Positions 48,156 through 57,125 of a DNA stretch of 64,000 bases are shown here, piece after piece. The position numbers and the translations under genes are program-made. The notes under the pieces were generated by a model, which worked only from the letters and a program-made list of their open reading frames with translations, ran no database searches and was not told the origin of the DNA. The stretch's first letter is position 1. Each line of letters opens with the position of its first letter. Source of the stretch: Rodentibacter rarus (GTDB taxonomy: Bacteria > Pseudomonadota > Gammaproteobacteria > Enterobacterales > Pasteurellaceae); the NCBI RefSeq assembly GCF_001998965.1, contig NZ_MLHJ01000009.1, positions 47,907 to 111,906 on the forward strand, in the 5' to 3' direction.

Positions 48156-50418
48156 TGATCTGAGCCCTAAAAGTTGGGCTCCTAATTTGAGGTGCAGATT
48201 ATGTCAACCCTTATCAATTTCGTCTAGAAATTATCAAACCGGTCACCGAGCAGGATTTTGCTATCCGTAAGGTGACTAAACTTCATTAAGTTCCTTATTC
48301 TCTTGTTATTTATTGGCTAAAAGCATTTTGTGAAAGAAGACTTGATGGCGTAAAATCGCCCTGTTCAAAATTTCACCAATTAAAAGAGTGAAGCCAAAGA
48401 TGAAAAAAAGAAATTGAAGTTACTGAGTCAATAGGTCTTCAAAAAGTTACAACGAGAATTGACGCTGACTCGTGCGGAGATTGCTTTGCTTAAAAAAGTT
48501 GTAGGAACTCGACCGCTAGAAATGATTGCAGAAAAAAAGAAAAATCATTGAAATGTTAAAGCCGAAGATCGCTTTGAATGATTTACTTTATGTGGCTAAA
48601 ATGTCACGTACTACCTTTTATTATCAACAAGTTAAGAGAGATTATACGCAGGTTAAAGAAGCAATTTTATCGCTGTATCATGAAAGTAAACAGCGTAATG
48701 GTTATCATCCTTTGAGGCTAAAATTACGTCAGATGAGCTTTCATCTGAATCATAAAACAGTGATGAAATTATTCATTTGTTCTATTTTACGTAGAAAAAG
48801 ATGGAGAAAATTAGGGAAAACATCGCTTATTGCACCAAAGGTGTTGAATCGTGACTTTACGCTCATTGTGCTCAATCAAAAATGGGGTAACGGATGTGAC
48901 AGAATTTTAGGTTGGACAAGAAAAGCGCTACTTTTCGCCATTGATAGACTTATCTAACCGGGAAATTATTTGCTATACGCCCAAAGTTCTCACTAGTAAA
49001 AATGATGCTAGAACAAGGGCTTAGCCAATTTAAGCCAACAGAATGCTCAATTACTCACAATGCTCAAGGCGTGTACGATGAATGGGGAAAATGTTGGAAG
49101 GTAATGTGGTACAAAGCATAATCCATTAAAGAAATTACTACGAGAATGCCGTGATTGAAAGCTTTTTGGCGATACTAAAATCTGAGTGTTTTTACTAATA
49201 TGCCGATACTTCAGCTGTTGAACTGAAGGCAGAAATTGAAGAATATTTGGTATATCACAACCAAGATGGAGATGTAATAGACAAAATGGTTGATCAAAAG
49301 TGGGTTAAGTCCTTATAGTAAAAGGCTTTAACCCACTTTCTTGAAATATGAGTAAAAAAACTATATTTTCTGTCAAAGTCCAAATGTCTGTAAGTTTGAC
49401 ATTAGAAATAATATTCAGCATTATAGATGTAATGAATGTCATAAAATATTTTCTTTTAAAGAAAAATTAGATCCAATAAAAATTTGTCAAGATTATTCAT
49501 AGGGAAAACAAACTTATAAACAGCTTGTTAATAAATATCAATGTTCGATTAGAACGATACAGCGATACGTTTTAAATTCATCTAAAACAGGACTAAACCC
49601 ACCTAAAAATAATACAGAGCTTTTGGGGAAGGGAATTTGGTGTACTTGTCCTAATGGATTTGCTCTCTAAAAAAATGGTTTATCATCAAATTATCAAAAG
49701 CGAGAAAGATATTTATTACTTTATTGCTATCATCAAACTTAGAGAAAAAGGCTATAAAATTCAATCAATTACTTGTGATGGTAGATGGGAGTTATTGAAA
49801 AACGAGCTGAATATTTCCACTCAATTTTGTCAGTTTCATCAAGTTGCAATTGTGATTAGAAACCGAACAAGGAATCCAAAATCAGAGGTGGAGAAAACCC
49901 TAAAAATATTAACCAACCCCTTTAAAATAAGTAGTAAATCAGCGTTTTACGTTAATCTACATAAATGGTATCTTGAATATAAAACATATTTGGAAGAGCG
50001 TTCTGATAAGCCTAATGATAAAGGAAAATATTTCTATAAACATAGAAATTTAAGAGGTGCTTATTTAGGTTTAAAGAGAACCAAGATTATCTTTTTTTGC
50101 TTTGAAAAATACCCGAGAAAAGGCGAATAATCGACTAGAGGGGCTATTGGGAGAACTTAAGTAGAAATTATCGGTACATCAGGGTTTAACTAAATATCAT
50201 AAGATATTATTTATTAAAGATTATTTTAAAGAAAAAGCGTTGATCGTAAATTCACGATCAACCACTTTGTCTATTAGGGCATAGGGAAACAAAAAAGATC
50301 AACCATTTTGTCTATTACACCAAAATGGATTAAATTTGATTTAAAAGGATTGAACTCGGAGCAATACAGAGCTCAATATTTAAATTAACTAACCTGCCTC
50401 AGCTTTTGAGGGATAGCA
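48156..50418 (+). mobile_element. Decayed IS3-family element, interrupted by a second IS
   Basis: Left end TGATCTGAGCCCTAAAAGTT (48156) and a worn right end near 50393-50418 (GCCTCAGCTTTTGAGGGATA) resemble inverted repeats of IS3-type elements. OrfA remnants with stops and frame changes start at about 48201 ('FRLEIIKPVTEQDF'-like, 'PYSLVIYWLKAFCERRLDGV'). OrfB runs from about 48510: 'KIALNDLLYVAKMSRTTFYY' and 'HESKQRNGYHPLRLKLRQM', then breaks at 48957. Its C-terminal pieces lie on both sides of the inserted element ('EEYLVYHNQDG' before; 'IKFDLKGLNSEQYRAQYLN' after). Non-functional. Confidence 0.8.
49273..50319 (+). mobile_element. Second IS with 23-bp perfect inverted repeats, decayed transposase
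   Basis: Positions 49273-49295 and 50297-50319 are perfect 23-bp inverted repeats (outer end TGTAATAGACAAAATGG). Inside, a Cys-rich zinc-ribbon start ('HYRCNECHKIFSFKEK' near 49430), a helix-turn-helix ('KQTYKQLVNKYQCSIRTIQR') and a DDE-type core (49654-50130: 'DLLSKKMVYHQIIKSEKDIY', 'IQSITCDGRWELLK', 'CQFHQVAIVIRNRTRN', 'YKHRNLRGAYLGLKR') occur in broken frames. The outer 10 bp, CCAAGATGGA (left) and CCAAAATGGA (right), look like a worn target duplication. IS family not assigned; the core recalls MULE/IS256-type transposases. Confidence 0.75.
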
Positions 50419-50442
50419 AAGTGCACTCTATTATTTTAAGTT

Positions 50443-50910
50443 TTAGAAAGATTGTAAATAATCCAGCACCACTTGGTGATGTTCGCCAGTTTTAAATTTG
50501 TCAAATACGTGCTGAATTTTTCCTTGTTCATCGATGAGAAACGTGATTCGATGAATACCGTCATAGGTTTTTCCCATAAATTTCTTTTGCCCCCACACTC
50601 CAAATTGTTCAGCTATTTGGTGATCTTCATCTGCAAGTAAAGGGAAATTTAAGTCTTTTTTCTCTGTAAATTGCGATAGTTTTTTCGGTGAGTCAGGGCT
50701 GATACCTAAAATGACTACACCTAATTGTTCCAACTCACTTTTTACATCACGCAATCCACAAGCCTGTGTTGTACAACCTGGTGTAAGCGCTTTAGGATAA
50801 AAATAAACCAGTACTTTTTTGCCTTTGAAATTTTCAAGCGAAACAGGATGATCGGCTTGATCTTTTAGGGTAAATAGAGGCGCCATATCGCCGGGTTTTA
50901 ATGTTTTCAT
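50443..50910 (-). CDS. bcp: Thioredoxin-dependent thiol peroxidase Bcp
   Basis: Peroxiredoxin of 155 residues that reduces peroxides in the cytoplasm. Peroxidatic Cys45 and resolving Cys50 are in 'YFYPKALTPGCTTQACGLRD', the E. coli Bcp spacing. 'VILGISPDSPKKLSQFTEK' and 'FPLLADEDHQIAEQFGVWG' are family blocks. It diverges from dapA over 104 bp, as in H. influenzae as I recall. The nested IS relics lie just beyond its 3' end. Confidence 0.95.
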   Translation of the reverse strand: MKTLKPGDMAPLFTLKDQADHPVSLENFKGKKVLVYFYPKALTPGCTTQACGLRDVKSELEQLGVVILGISPDSPKKLSQFTEKKDLNFPLLADEDHQIAEQFGVWGQKKFMGKTYDGIHRITFLIDEQGKIQHVFDKFKTGEHHQVVLDYLQSF

Positions 50911-51014
50911 AGAAAATTCCTTAAAATAAAAAAATGATTTGCAAATCGCCGTTATTTTAGCGATCCTAACGAATATTTTTCAAATAATTAATCATCATCG
51001 ATGACGGAGGTTTT

Positions 51015-51911
51015 ATGTCCAAACAAAACGCCTTATTTTTTGGCAGTATTGTTGCATTAGTCACACCGATGGATAACCACGGTGAAATTGATTTTGGCAT
51101 GCTGGAAAAATTAGTGGAATTTCATATCAATGCAGGTACAGATGCGATTGTTTCGGTAGGGACGACCGGTGAATCTGCGACACTCAGTATTGAAGAAAAT
51201 GTGAAGGTTATTGAGAAGACTGTGGAACTGGCAAAAGGTCGTATTCCTGTTATTGCCGGAACAGGGGCAAATGCAACCAGTGAAGCGATTGTAATGACGA
51301 AATTATTACGCGATAGTGGCGTAGCAGGTTGTCTTTCCGTCGTTCCTTATTACAATAAACCGACCCAAGAAGGGATGTATCAACATTTTAAAGCCATAGC
51401 GGAATGTACTGATTTACCGCAAATTCTTTACAATGTACCGGGGCGTACCGGTAGCGATATGAAACCGGAAACCGTTGCACGTTTAGCCCAAATTGAAAAT
51501 ATTGTGGGGATAAAAGAGGCAACCGGTGAGGTGAATCGTGTAACCGAAATCAAAAAATTAGCCGGAAAAGATTTTATTGTGTTAAGTGGTGATGATGCAA
51601 CCGGATTAGAGGCGATGAAATTAGGGGCAGAGGGGGTGATTTCCGTCACCAATAATCTTGCGGCAAAAGAAATGGCGGAAATGTGTCGCTTAGTCCGATC
51701 AGGAGAATTTGCTAAGGCAGATGAAATTAATCAACGCTTAATGGCATTACATCGTGATTTATTTGTGGAATCAAATCCAATTCCAGTGAAATGGGCGGCT
51801 TATCGTTTAGGGTTAATTAAAACACCATATCTTCGTTTACCGCTCACAATTCTCAGTGACGGTGCGCAAGCAAAAGTAGAAACCGCGCTAAAAACAGCCG
51901 GTTTAATTTAA
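51015..51911 (+). CDS. dapA: 4-hydroxy-tetrahydrodipicolinate synthase
   Basis: First step specific to lysine and diaminopimelate synthesis, joining pyruvate and aspartate semialdehyde; 298 residues. The Schiff-base Lys is in '[16 protein letters not shown]', the catalytic Tyr in '[14 protein letters not shown]', and '[13 protein letters not shown]' is the substrate loop. bamC follows after a 115-bp gap, an arrangement conserved in gammaproteobacteria. The product feeds peptidoglycan. Confidence 0.97.
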   Translation: MSKQNALFFGSIVALVTPMDNHGEIDFGMLEKLVEFHINAGTDAIVSVGTTGESATLSIEENVKVIEKTVELAKGRIPVIAGTGANATSEAIVMTKLLRDSGVAGCLSVVPYYNKPTQEGMYQHFKAIAECTDLPQILYNVPGRTGSDMKPETVARLAQIENIVGIKEATGEVNRVTEIKKLAGKDFIVLSGDDATGLEAMKLGAEGVISVTNNLAAKEMAEMCRLVRSGEFAKADEINQRLMALHRDLFVESNPIPVKWAAYRLGLIKTPYLRLPLTILSDGAQAKVETALKTAGLI

Positions 51912-51926
51912 ATGAGTAAATGGCAA

Positions 51927-51948
51927 TGGGGTTGATTTTTCAGCCCCA
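51927..51948 (+). terminator. Hairpin between dapA and bamC
   Basis: TGGGGTTGA (51927-51935) pairs with 51940-51948 (one G-T pair) over four T. There is no T-run after it, so it may stabilise or partly terminate the dapA message rather than end it. Confidence 0.45.
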
Positions 51949-52026
51949 AACTTTAAAAAAATTAGCTGGCAGATTTTGTTGTCAAAAAGTGCGGTTAATT
52001 TTTTATTCATTTTTAAGGGTTTAACA

Positions 52027-53031
52027 ATGAAAAAAATTCTCTTAGGATTAATCACAGTTAGTTTATTATCAGCCTGCTCATCCAATCCTGAAAAATTACA
52101 AGGTGCAAATGACACCTATCAGAAATCCGATATATCAATCCCAGGTTTTTCCCCGTTAGCAACTGGTGGAGTGAATCTACCAAAGCAAGATTCAACTTAT
52201 GAGTTGCCAAATATCGATATTCAAAAGGGGGAAATAGTAGATATTCGCCCACCATCAACTCCTTTGGCGCTCATCAAAAATTCACTCACACAATTTGATG
52301 GTGAACGTGCCTTGATTGTTTATTCCAATGAGCAGGCCTCAGTTTATAACCTACAACAGATTCAACGCCTCTTAAAAGAGGAAAACATTGGTTCAACAAT
52401 CAATGGCGCTATTCTCACCACGGATTGGCATAATACCGGACGGGTTGATGACAAAATCAATACTGAAATTCAATATCAAATTGAGCAGATTTCAGTGCGT
52501 GATGCAAGTGCTCTGACAGTTTCAATTAAACAAATGCGCCGTGACGGTATTATTTTCACCCCGAGTGTAGCTGAAAAACAACGCTATACATCAACCCGTT
52601 TAAATCATTTTATTTCCGTATTAACCAATGCTTATAACGAACAACAAAAAAATCTTAATAATGCCTCGGTGGGTGCATTCCAATCAGGCTTAATCACAGA
52701 TACAAATGGGAGAGTGGCATTAAGTATGGAGGCGACCTTTGACCAAGCGTGGGAAAAATTAGGCTCAGTGCTATCCAAAGTGGGATTTACTATCAAGTCA
52801 GAAACAGTCGGTCGTGGACAACGTGAATTGAAATATTCACCTTTAGATCAAGAAGATTGGCTACGTTTAGGTATCAATGAACCAGAGCTCGAAAAAGGTA
52901 CTTACTTTATGCAAATTTCTGCTATCGGAAAACAAAGCGCCCTTGTAATTACTGATGAGAAAAATAAAGCATTAAGTGGTGAGGTCGCTCAAGCAATTTA
53001 TCAAGCTCTTAGTGCGTGGCTTGCGAATTAA
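52027..53031 (+). CDS. bamC: Outer membrane assembly lipoprotein BamC (NlpB)
   Basis: BAM-complex lipoprotein, 334 residues. The ATG at 52027 begins 'MKKILLGLITVSLLSACSSN' with lipobox LSAC (Cys17). A disordered segment (about 20-75) would bind BamD, then two helix-grip domains follow: 'GERALIVYSNEQASVYNLQQ' and 'GRVALSMEATFDQAWEKLGS'. The frame from 51976 only adds codons from an uptake-signal region. Downstream, the normal neighbour is missing and an IS scar with an ispF fragment takes its place. Confidence 0.93.
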   Translation: MKKILLGLITVSLLSACSSNPEKLQGANDTYQKSDISIPGFSPLATGGVNLPKQDSTYELPNIDIQKGEIVDIRPPSTPLALIKNSLTQFDGERALIVYSNEQASVYNLQQIQRLLKEENIGSTINGAILTTDWHNTGRVDDKINTEIQYQIEQISVRDASALTVSIKQMRRDGIIFTPSVAEKQRYTSTRLNHFISVLTNAYNEQQKNLNNASVGAFQSGLITDTNGRVALSMEATFDQAWEKLGSVLSKVGFTIKSETVGRGQRELKYSPLDQEDWLRLGINEPELEKGTYFMQISAIGKQSALVITDEKNKALSGEVAQAIYQALSAWLAN

Positions 53032-53063
53032 ATAAAAAGCGTAGTTGATTTTTTTATTGAATT

Positions 53064-53111
53064 TTGACCTACCTCCAAAAAGTTAGACTTATCTCATTTA
53101 AGGAGTGACTT
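53064..53111 (+). mobile_element. IS terminus scar
   Basis: TGACCTACCTCCAAAAAGTT followed by AGACTTATCTCATTTAAGGA has the look of an IS3-type (IS150 group) left end with its OrfA ribosome site, but no transposase follows. The DNA passes straight into the ispF fragment. A similar TTGACCTACTCTCAAAAAGT occurs at the end of obgE (48124). Confidence 0.45.
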
Positions 53112-53118
53112 CTGTATT

Positions 53119-53346
53119 GTGTATAGCTTAGTCCTTTTAGTTGAAATGGATATCACTATTATTGCCCAAGCTCCTAAAATGCGTTCTTATATTGATGAAA
53201 TGCGAGCGGTGATTGCTACTGATTTATCCTGCGATGTTGAACAAGTCAACGTGAAAGCGACAACAACAGAAAAATTAGGTTTCACCGGAAGAGGCGAAGG
53301 GAGCGCTTGTGAAGCTGTGGCGTTGCTAATGAAATCAATCTTCTGA
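53119..53346 (+). pseudogene. ispF: 3' fragment of 2-C-methyl-D-erythritol 2,4-cyclodiphosphate synthase
   Basis: From 53146 the frame reads '[20 protein letters not shown]', '[20 protein letters not shown]' and '[18 protein letters not shown]', matching only the last 65 or so residues of IspF (normally about 158). The catalytic N-terminal half with its zinc ligands (D-x-H) is missing. The first nine codons are unrelated sequence joined at the IS scar. ispF is essential, so a full copy should exist elsewhere and this is a stranded duplicate. Confidence 0.85.
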
Positions 53347-53353
53347 GAAAAAT

Positions 53354-53385
53354 AAAGGCACAATTGATATTGTGCCTTTTTGTTT
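53354..53385 (+). terminator. Terminator behind the ispF fragment
   Basis: AAAGGCACAAT (53354-53364) pairs perfectly with 53369-53379 over TGAT and ends TTGTTTG. It was probably carried with the ispF fragment as its original terminator. Confidence 0.8.
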
Positions 53386-53483
53386 GATGGTTTTTGCATT
53401 CATATTCTAAGCAGAGAACTTAGCATGGTAGTTAGTCATCTGTTCAGAATAGATTTTGTATTTACTCTCCCGCATTTACTATG

Positions 53484-54424
53484 CTAGTAATTTTTTGACA
53501 TTTCCTTATCAACCACTACAGGGTCAACATAATAAACTTCAGGAATCTCTTGTTTGTTAAGTTGTTTTAACGCACTTTCAATTGCTACAGCAACTTGTTT
53601 TTTCGGTAGCTGATCGATGGTATTTTGCATTTTTCCTTGTTTTACATATTCAATTGCAAGAGGGATTCCATCGTATCCAGTCACCAAAACTTTACCGAGT
53701 AAACCCGCATTCTCTACAGCTGTGACAGCTCCAATAGCCATATTATGTTTGCTGCAAAAATACCATTTATATCTGGATGGGCGGTGAGAATATTACTGGT
53801 TACATTCAATGCTTGCTCCGTTTCCCAGTTTGCTGATTGAGAGGCAACGATTTCGATCTCTGGAGATTCTTTAAATGCTTTTAAGGCTCCTGCTTTACGT
53901 TGTTCTCCGTTATCTACCCCCGGGATTCCTTCTAATATTGCTATTTTACCTTTACCACCAACTGCTTGTACTAAATTTTTAGCGGCTAAATATCCCCCTA
54001 AGAAATTGTCGACCCCTACATAATTGAATTTTAAATTTGCTTTTTTCGCAGCTGCAGCGTCTAAACGGACATCTAAATCAATGATTGGAATGCCCGCTTT
54101 TTCCGCTTTTTGGAAAGCAGGAATAAATGCGATGGAGTCATTAGGTGTGACGATAATTGCATCTACTTTTTTTGCAATCATATTTTCAACAAGACCAACT
54201 AACTGCTCTGTTGAGTCTTCTTTTTCTGCAACTTGAATTGTTAAGTCAACATTCATTTTCTTTGCAGTTTCTTCAGCACCTTGTTGCATAGAGATAAAAT
54301 ACTCATTACTAAGGGTTTTCATTAATAATGCAATTTGTGGTTTATTTGCTGAATAACTGTTATTCGATAAAGCAAACATAAGTAAACCAGTAGAAATCAT
54401 ATTGCGCAAGAAAGTTTTTTTCAT
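53484..54424 (-). pseudogene. Periplasmic sugar-binding protein (RbsB-like), frameshifted
   Basis: Substrate-binding component of a ribose-type ABC importer. Residues 1-26 are a signal peptide ('MKKTFLRNMISTGLLMFALS', cleavage after 'NSYSA'), then 'IALLMKTLSNEYFISMQQGA' and 'KKVDAIIVTPNDSIAFIPAF'. The frame breaks after 'INGIFAAN' at 53746/53747. The other frame continues 'NMAIGAVTAVENAG' to a stop at 53484. The expected text is A-A-N-D-N-M-A, so one G is missing (GAT became AT). Total about 313 codons. Located divergently from the other transporter genes. A sequencing error is possible. Confidence 0.85.
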
Positions 54425-54461
54425 AATTCATTCCCTCTGTATGTGGTTTAAACGATTTAGC

Positions 54462-54502
54462 TTACTAGAATTAACAACTTTACTAGTGTGATAAGTCTAA
54501 CA
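54462..54502. promoter_or_regulatory. Candidate DeoR-type operators in divergent promoter
   Basis: Between the binding protein and the ATPase gene, TACTAGAATTAACAA (54463-54477) and GTCTAACA (54495-54502) resemble halves of the E. coli DeoR operator TGTTAGAATTCTAACA as I recall it. TTACTAG is repeated at 54462 and 54480, 18 bp apart. The DeoR-type gene at 58574 is the natural ligand. Confidence 0.45.
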
Positions 54503-54566
54503 TTTTTAATCTATAAAATACTTTACCCTATATTCGAATTTTATAAGAGATGATAGGGAGAGAGCG

Positions 54567-56060
54567 ATGGCTTTAAATTCAAAAGCAATCTTAGAACTCC
54601 ATAACGTAAGAAAAAGCTTTTTCGGAGTTGATATTTTAAAAAATATTAATCTTACAATTAATGAAGGAGAGGTACATTGTTTGGTTGGGGAAAATGGTGC
54701 GGGTAAATCTACACTATGTAAAATAATTGCAGGAATCTATTCCAGAGATAGCGGAGAAATTACTTATAAAAACACTTATTACCTTCCTAAAACAGTGAAA
54801 GAAGCCCAAACATTGGGGATTGGCTTTATTCATCAAGAGCTAATGTTAGTTCCTCAATTGACTGTACTAGAAAATATTTTTTTAGGCTCAGAAAAAAAAC
54901 GTGCCGGTATGCTTATGGACTGGCATGACATGCGAGAAAAAACTCAAAAAATCATTAATGAGTTGGAGCTAGATATTCATCCCGATGATTTAATTTCCAA
55001 TCTATCAGTAGCTCAACAGCAAATGGTTGAGATTGCTAAAGCAATTTTGGGTCAATATAAAGTGATTATTTTTGATGAGCCAACTTCCTCAATATCAAGA
55101 AAAAATACTCAAACACTTTTTAAAATTATTAGGCAGCTAAAGGAAAAAAACGTTGCAATGATTTATATTTCTCACCGATTAGAAGAGTTTGAGTATATAG
55201 CAGATAAAGTTACCGTACTTAGAGATGGAGAGATTACGGGGACAATTCCATATCAAGAAACTTCTACAGAAGAAATTGTTAAATTAATGGTTGGTAGAGA
55301 TATTGATTTTAGCAAATATCAAAGAGAAAACAGATTTCATGAGGAGAAATTAAGGGTAGAAAATATTAGTAATAAAAAGTTAAAGCAAATTTCATTCCAA
55401 CTTAATAAAGGTGAAATTTTGGGGTTTGCAGGCTTGGTGGGGGCTGGAAGAACAGAACTATTACGGGCAATCTATGGGGCAGATGGAGCAACAGGTGATA
55501 TTTTTATTGATAATAAAAAGGTGGATATCTTTTCTCCTGAAGATGCAGTTAAAAATAAAATTGGATTTATTACTGAGGATCGTAAGTCACAAGGTTTAAT
55601 TTTAGGATTAAGTATTAGAGAAAATATCACACTACCAATATTAAAACGTTTTTGGAAAAAGATCTATTTAGATAAAAAAAGTGAAAGACAGCTTGTTGAG
55701 AAAAATAGGGAGCAATTAAAAATTGTTTCTAGAGATCAAGAACAAGAAACAAAAACGCTCTCTGGAGGAAATCAGCAGAAAGTTATTATTGCAAGGTGGT
55801 TAGAAAGTGGTGTGAATATTCTATTTTTTGATGAACCTACAAGAGGAATTGATATAGGCGCAAAATCTGAAATCTATGATTTAATGCGAAAATTTGTTGA
55901 ACAAGATGGAAGTATTATTATGGTGTCATCGGATTTACCGGAATTAATTACGATGTCAGATCGGGTCATTGTTATGCGTAATGGTGAAAAAATAGAGGAA
56001 ATTACTAAACGAGATGAAATTAATGAAGAGAATCTTATGCATTTAATGATCGGTGTTTAA
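54567..56060 (+). CDS. Sugar ABC transporter, double ATPase (RbsA/MglA type)
   Basis: Energises uptake of a monosaccharide; 497 residues with two ABC ATPase domains. First domain: Walker A 'GENGAGKSTLCKIIAG', signature 'LSVAQQQMVEIAKA', Walker B 'VIIFDEPTSSIS'. Second domain: degenerate Walker A 'GLVGAGRTELLRAIYG', signature 'LSGGNQQKVIIARWL', Walker B 'ILFFDEPTRGID'. This is the standard CUT2 design. The codons are AT-rich (many AGA, ATA, AAA), unlike the flanking genes. The permease starts 16 bp downstream. Confidence 0.92.
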   Translation: MALNSKAILELHNVRKSFFGVDILKNINLTINEGEVHCLVGENGAGKSTLCKIIAGIYSRDSGEITYKNTYYLPKTVKEAQTLGIGFIHQELMLVPQLTVLENIFLGSEKKRAGMLMDWHDMREKTQKIINELELDIHPDDLISNLSVAQQQMVEIAKAILGQYKVIIFDEPTSSISRKNTQTLFKIIRQLKEKNVAMIYISHRLEEFEYIADKVTVLRDGEITGTIPYQETSTEEIVKLMVGRDIDFSKYQRENRFHEEKLRVENISNKKLKQISFQLNKGEILGFAGLVGAGRTELLRAIYGADGATGDIFIDNKKVDIFSPEDAVKNKIGFITEDRKSQGLILGLSIRENITLPILKRFWKKIYLDKKSERQLVEKNREQLKIVSRDQEQETKTLSGGNQQKVIIARWLESGVNILFFDEPTRGIDIGAKSEIYDLMRKFVEQDGSIIMVSSDLPELITMSDRVIVMRNGEKIEEITKRDEINEENLMHLMIGV

Positions 56061-56076
56061 TAAAGTTGGAGGAATT

Positions 56077-57108
56077 ATGAATAATCTAAGAAAAATATTT
56101 TCTAAATTAGGAATTGGAATCATCTTATTTATTATGATTGTTGGTATGTCCTTAGCACATGAGGTATTTTTATCTTCTAATAATATACTTAATATCTTAT
56201 TACAAGTTTCTGTAATTTGTATTATTTCAGTTGGTATGACTTATGTCATTTTAACTGGTGGAATTGATTTATCCGTAGGATCGATTGTTGCACTAAGTGC
56301 AGTCTGTCTAGGGATATTTATTCATAGTGGATTAAGGTATTTAGGGGATAGTCCCTCTGATTTTTCTGTCGTAATACTTGTTTTATGTTCCATTATAGGA
56401 TCGATTCTTGTTGGAGCAATTTGTGGTTATATTAATGGATTTCTTATTGTTTATTGTAAAGTTACTCCGTTTATTACAACGTTAGGTATGATGGGGATAG
56501 CTAGAGGGCTAGCCTTAACACTTTCTGATGGTAAAACAATCTATAATTTTCCTGATGCGCTACGGTTTTTTGGCAATGGTAAACTTGAGCTAACAGAGCA
56601 AATCCATATTCCTATTCCTGTCATTATCGCTATTATTGTTGTATTAGTGAGCTATTATGTATTAAGTCAAACCATTTTTGGTCGACAAATTTATGCTCTA
56701 GGGGGAAACCGTGAAGCAGTTCGTTTATCAGGGATTAATGTCAATCGCTTAGAAATAAAAGCTTATGTCATTAATGGTGCATTGGCTGCAATTGGGGCGG
56801 TTATTTTAGTTGGACGATTAAATGCTGCACAGCCTATTGCAGGTACGGGCTATGAGTTAGATGCGATTGCGGCTACCGTTATCGGAGGAACAAGTTTAAT
56901 TGGTGGAATTGGTTCTGTCATCAGTACTTCTATTGGTGCCTTAATTATGGGGGTATTACAAAATGGATTGACATTACTGAATGTAACCTCTTATTTACAG
57001 CGATTGATTATTGGACTTGTTATTGTCCTTGCTGTATTTTTAGATCAAGTACGCCGTGGAGAAGTTTCAATGAGCAATTTTAAAGCTATTTTCTTTCGAA
57101 GAGATTAA
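56077..57108 (+). CDS. Sugar ABC transporter permease (RbsC type)
   Basis: Inner-membrane channel of the CUT2 importer, 343 residues, about ten membrane segments. Blocks: 'QVSVICIISVGMTYVILTGG', 'IDLSVGSIVALSAV', 'KVTPFITTLGMMGIARGLAL', 'YALGGNREAVRLSGINV' and 'GTGYELDAIAATVIGGTSL'. The ATG at 56077 has GGAGG 5 bases upstream; an earlier GTG at 56053 overlaps the ATPase gene. The kinase gene begins 17 bp after it, with AGGAGGG. Confidence 0.92.
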   Translation: MNNLRKIFSKLGIGIILFIMIVGMSLAHEVFLSSNNILNILLQVSVICIISVGMTYVILTGGIDLSVGSIVALSAVCLGIFIHSGLRYLGDSPSDFSVVILVLCSIIGSILVGAICGYINGFLIVYCKVTPFITTLGMMGIARGLALTLSDGKTIYNFPDALRFFGNGKLELTEQIHIPIPVIIAIIVVLVSYYVLSQTIFGRQIYALGGNREAVRLSGINVNRLEIKAYVINGALAAIGAVILVGRLNAAQPIAGTGYELDAIAATVIGGTSLIGGIGSVISTSIGALIMGVLQNGLTLLNVTSYLQRLIIGLVIVLAVFLDQVRRGEVSMSNFKAIFFRRD

Positions 57109-57125
57109 GTCATTAGGAGGGAATA

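Noticed and set aside
53741..53752. Programmed frameshift in the sugar-binding protein
   Set aside because: No slippery heptamer or downstream structure is seen, and a missing G explains the break simply.
54462..54502. CRISPR or iteron-like repeats in the sugar promoter
   Set aside because: Only two short 7-bp copies; operator sites are a better reading.
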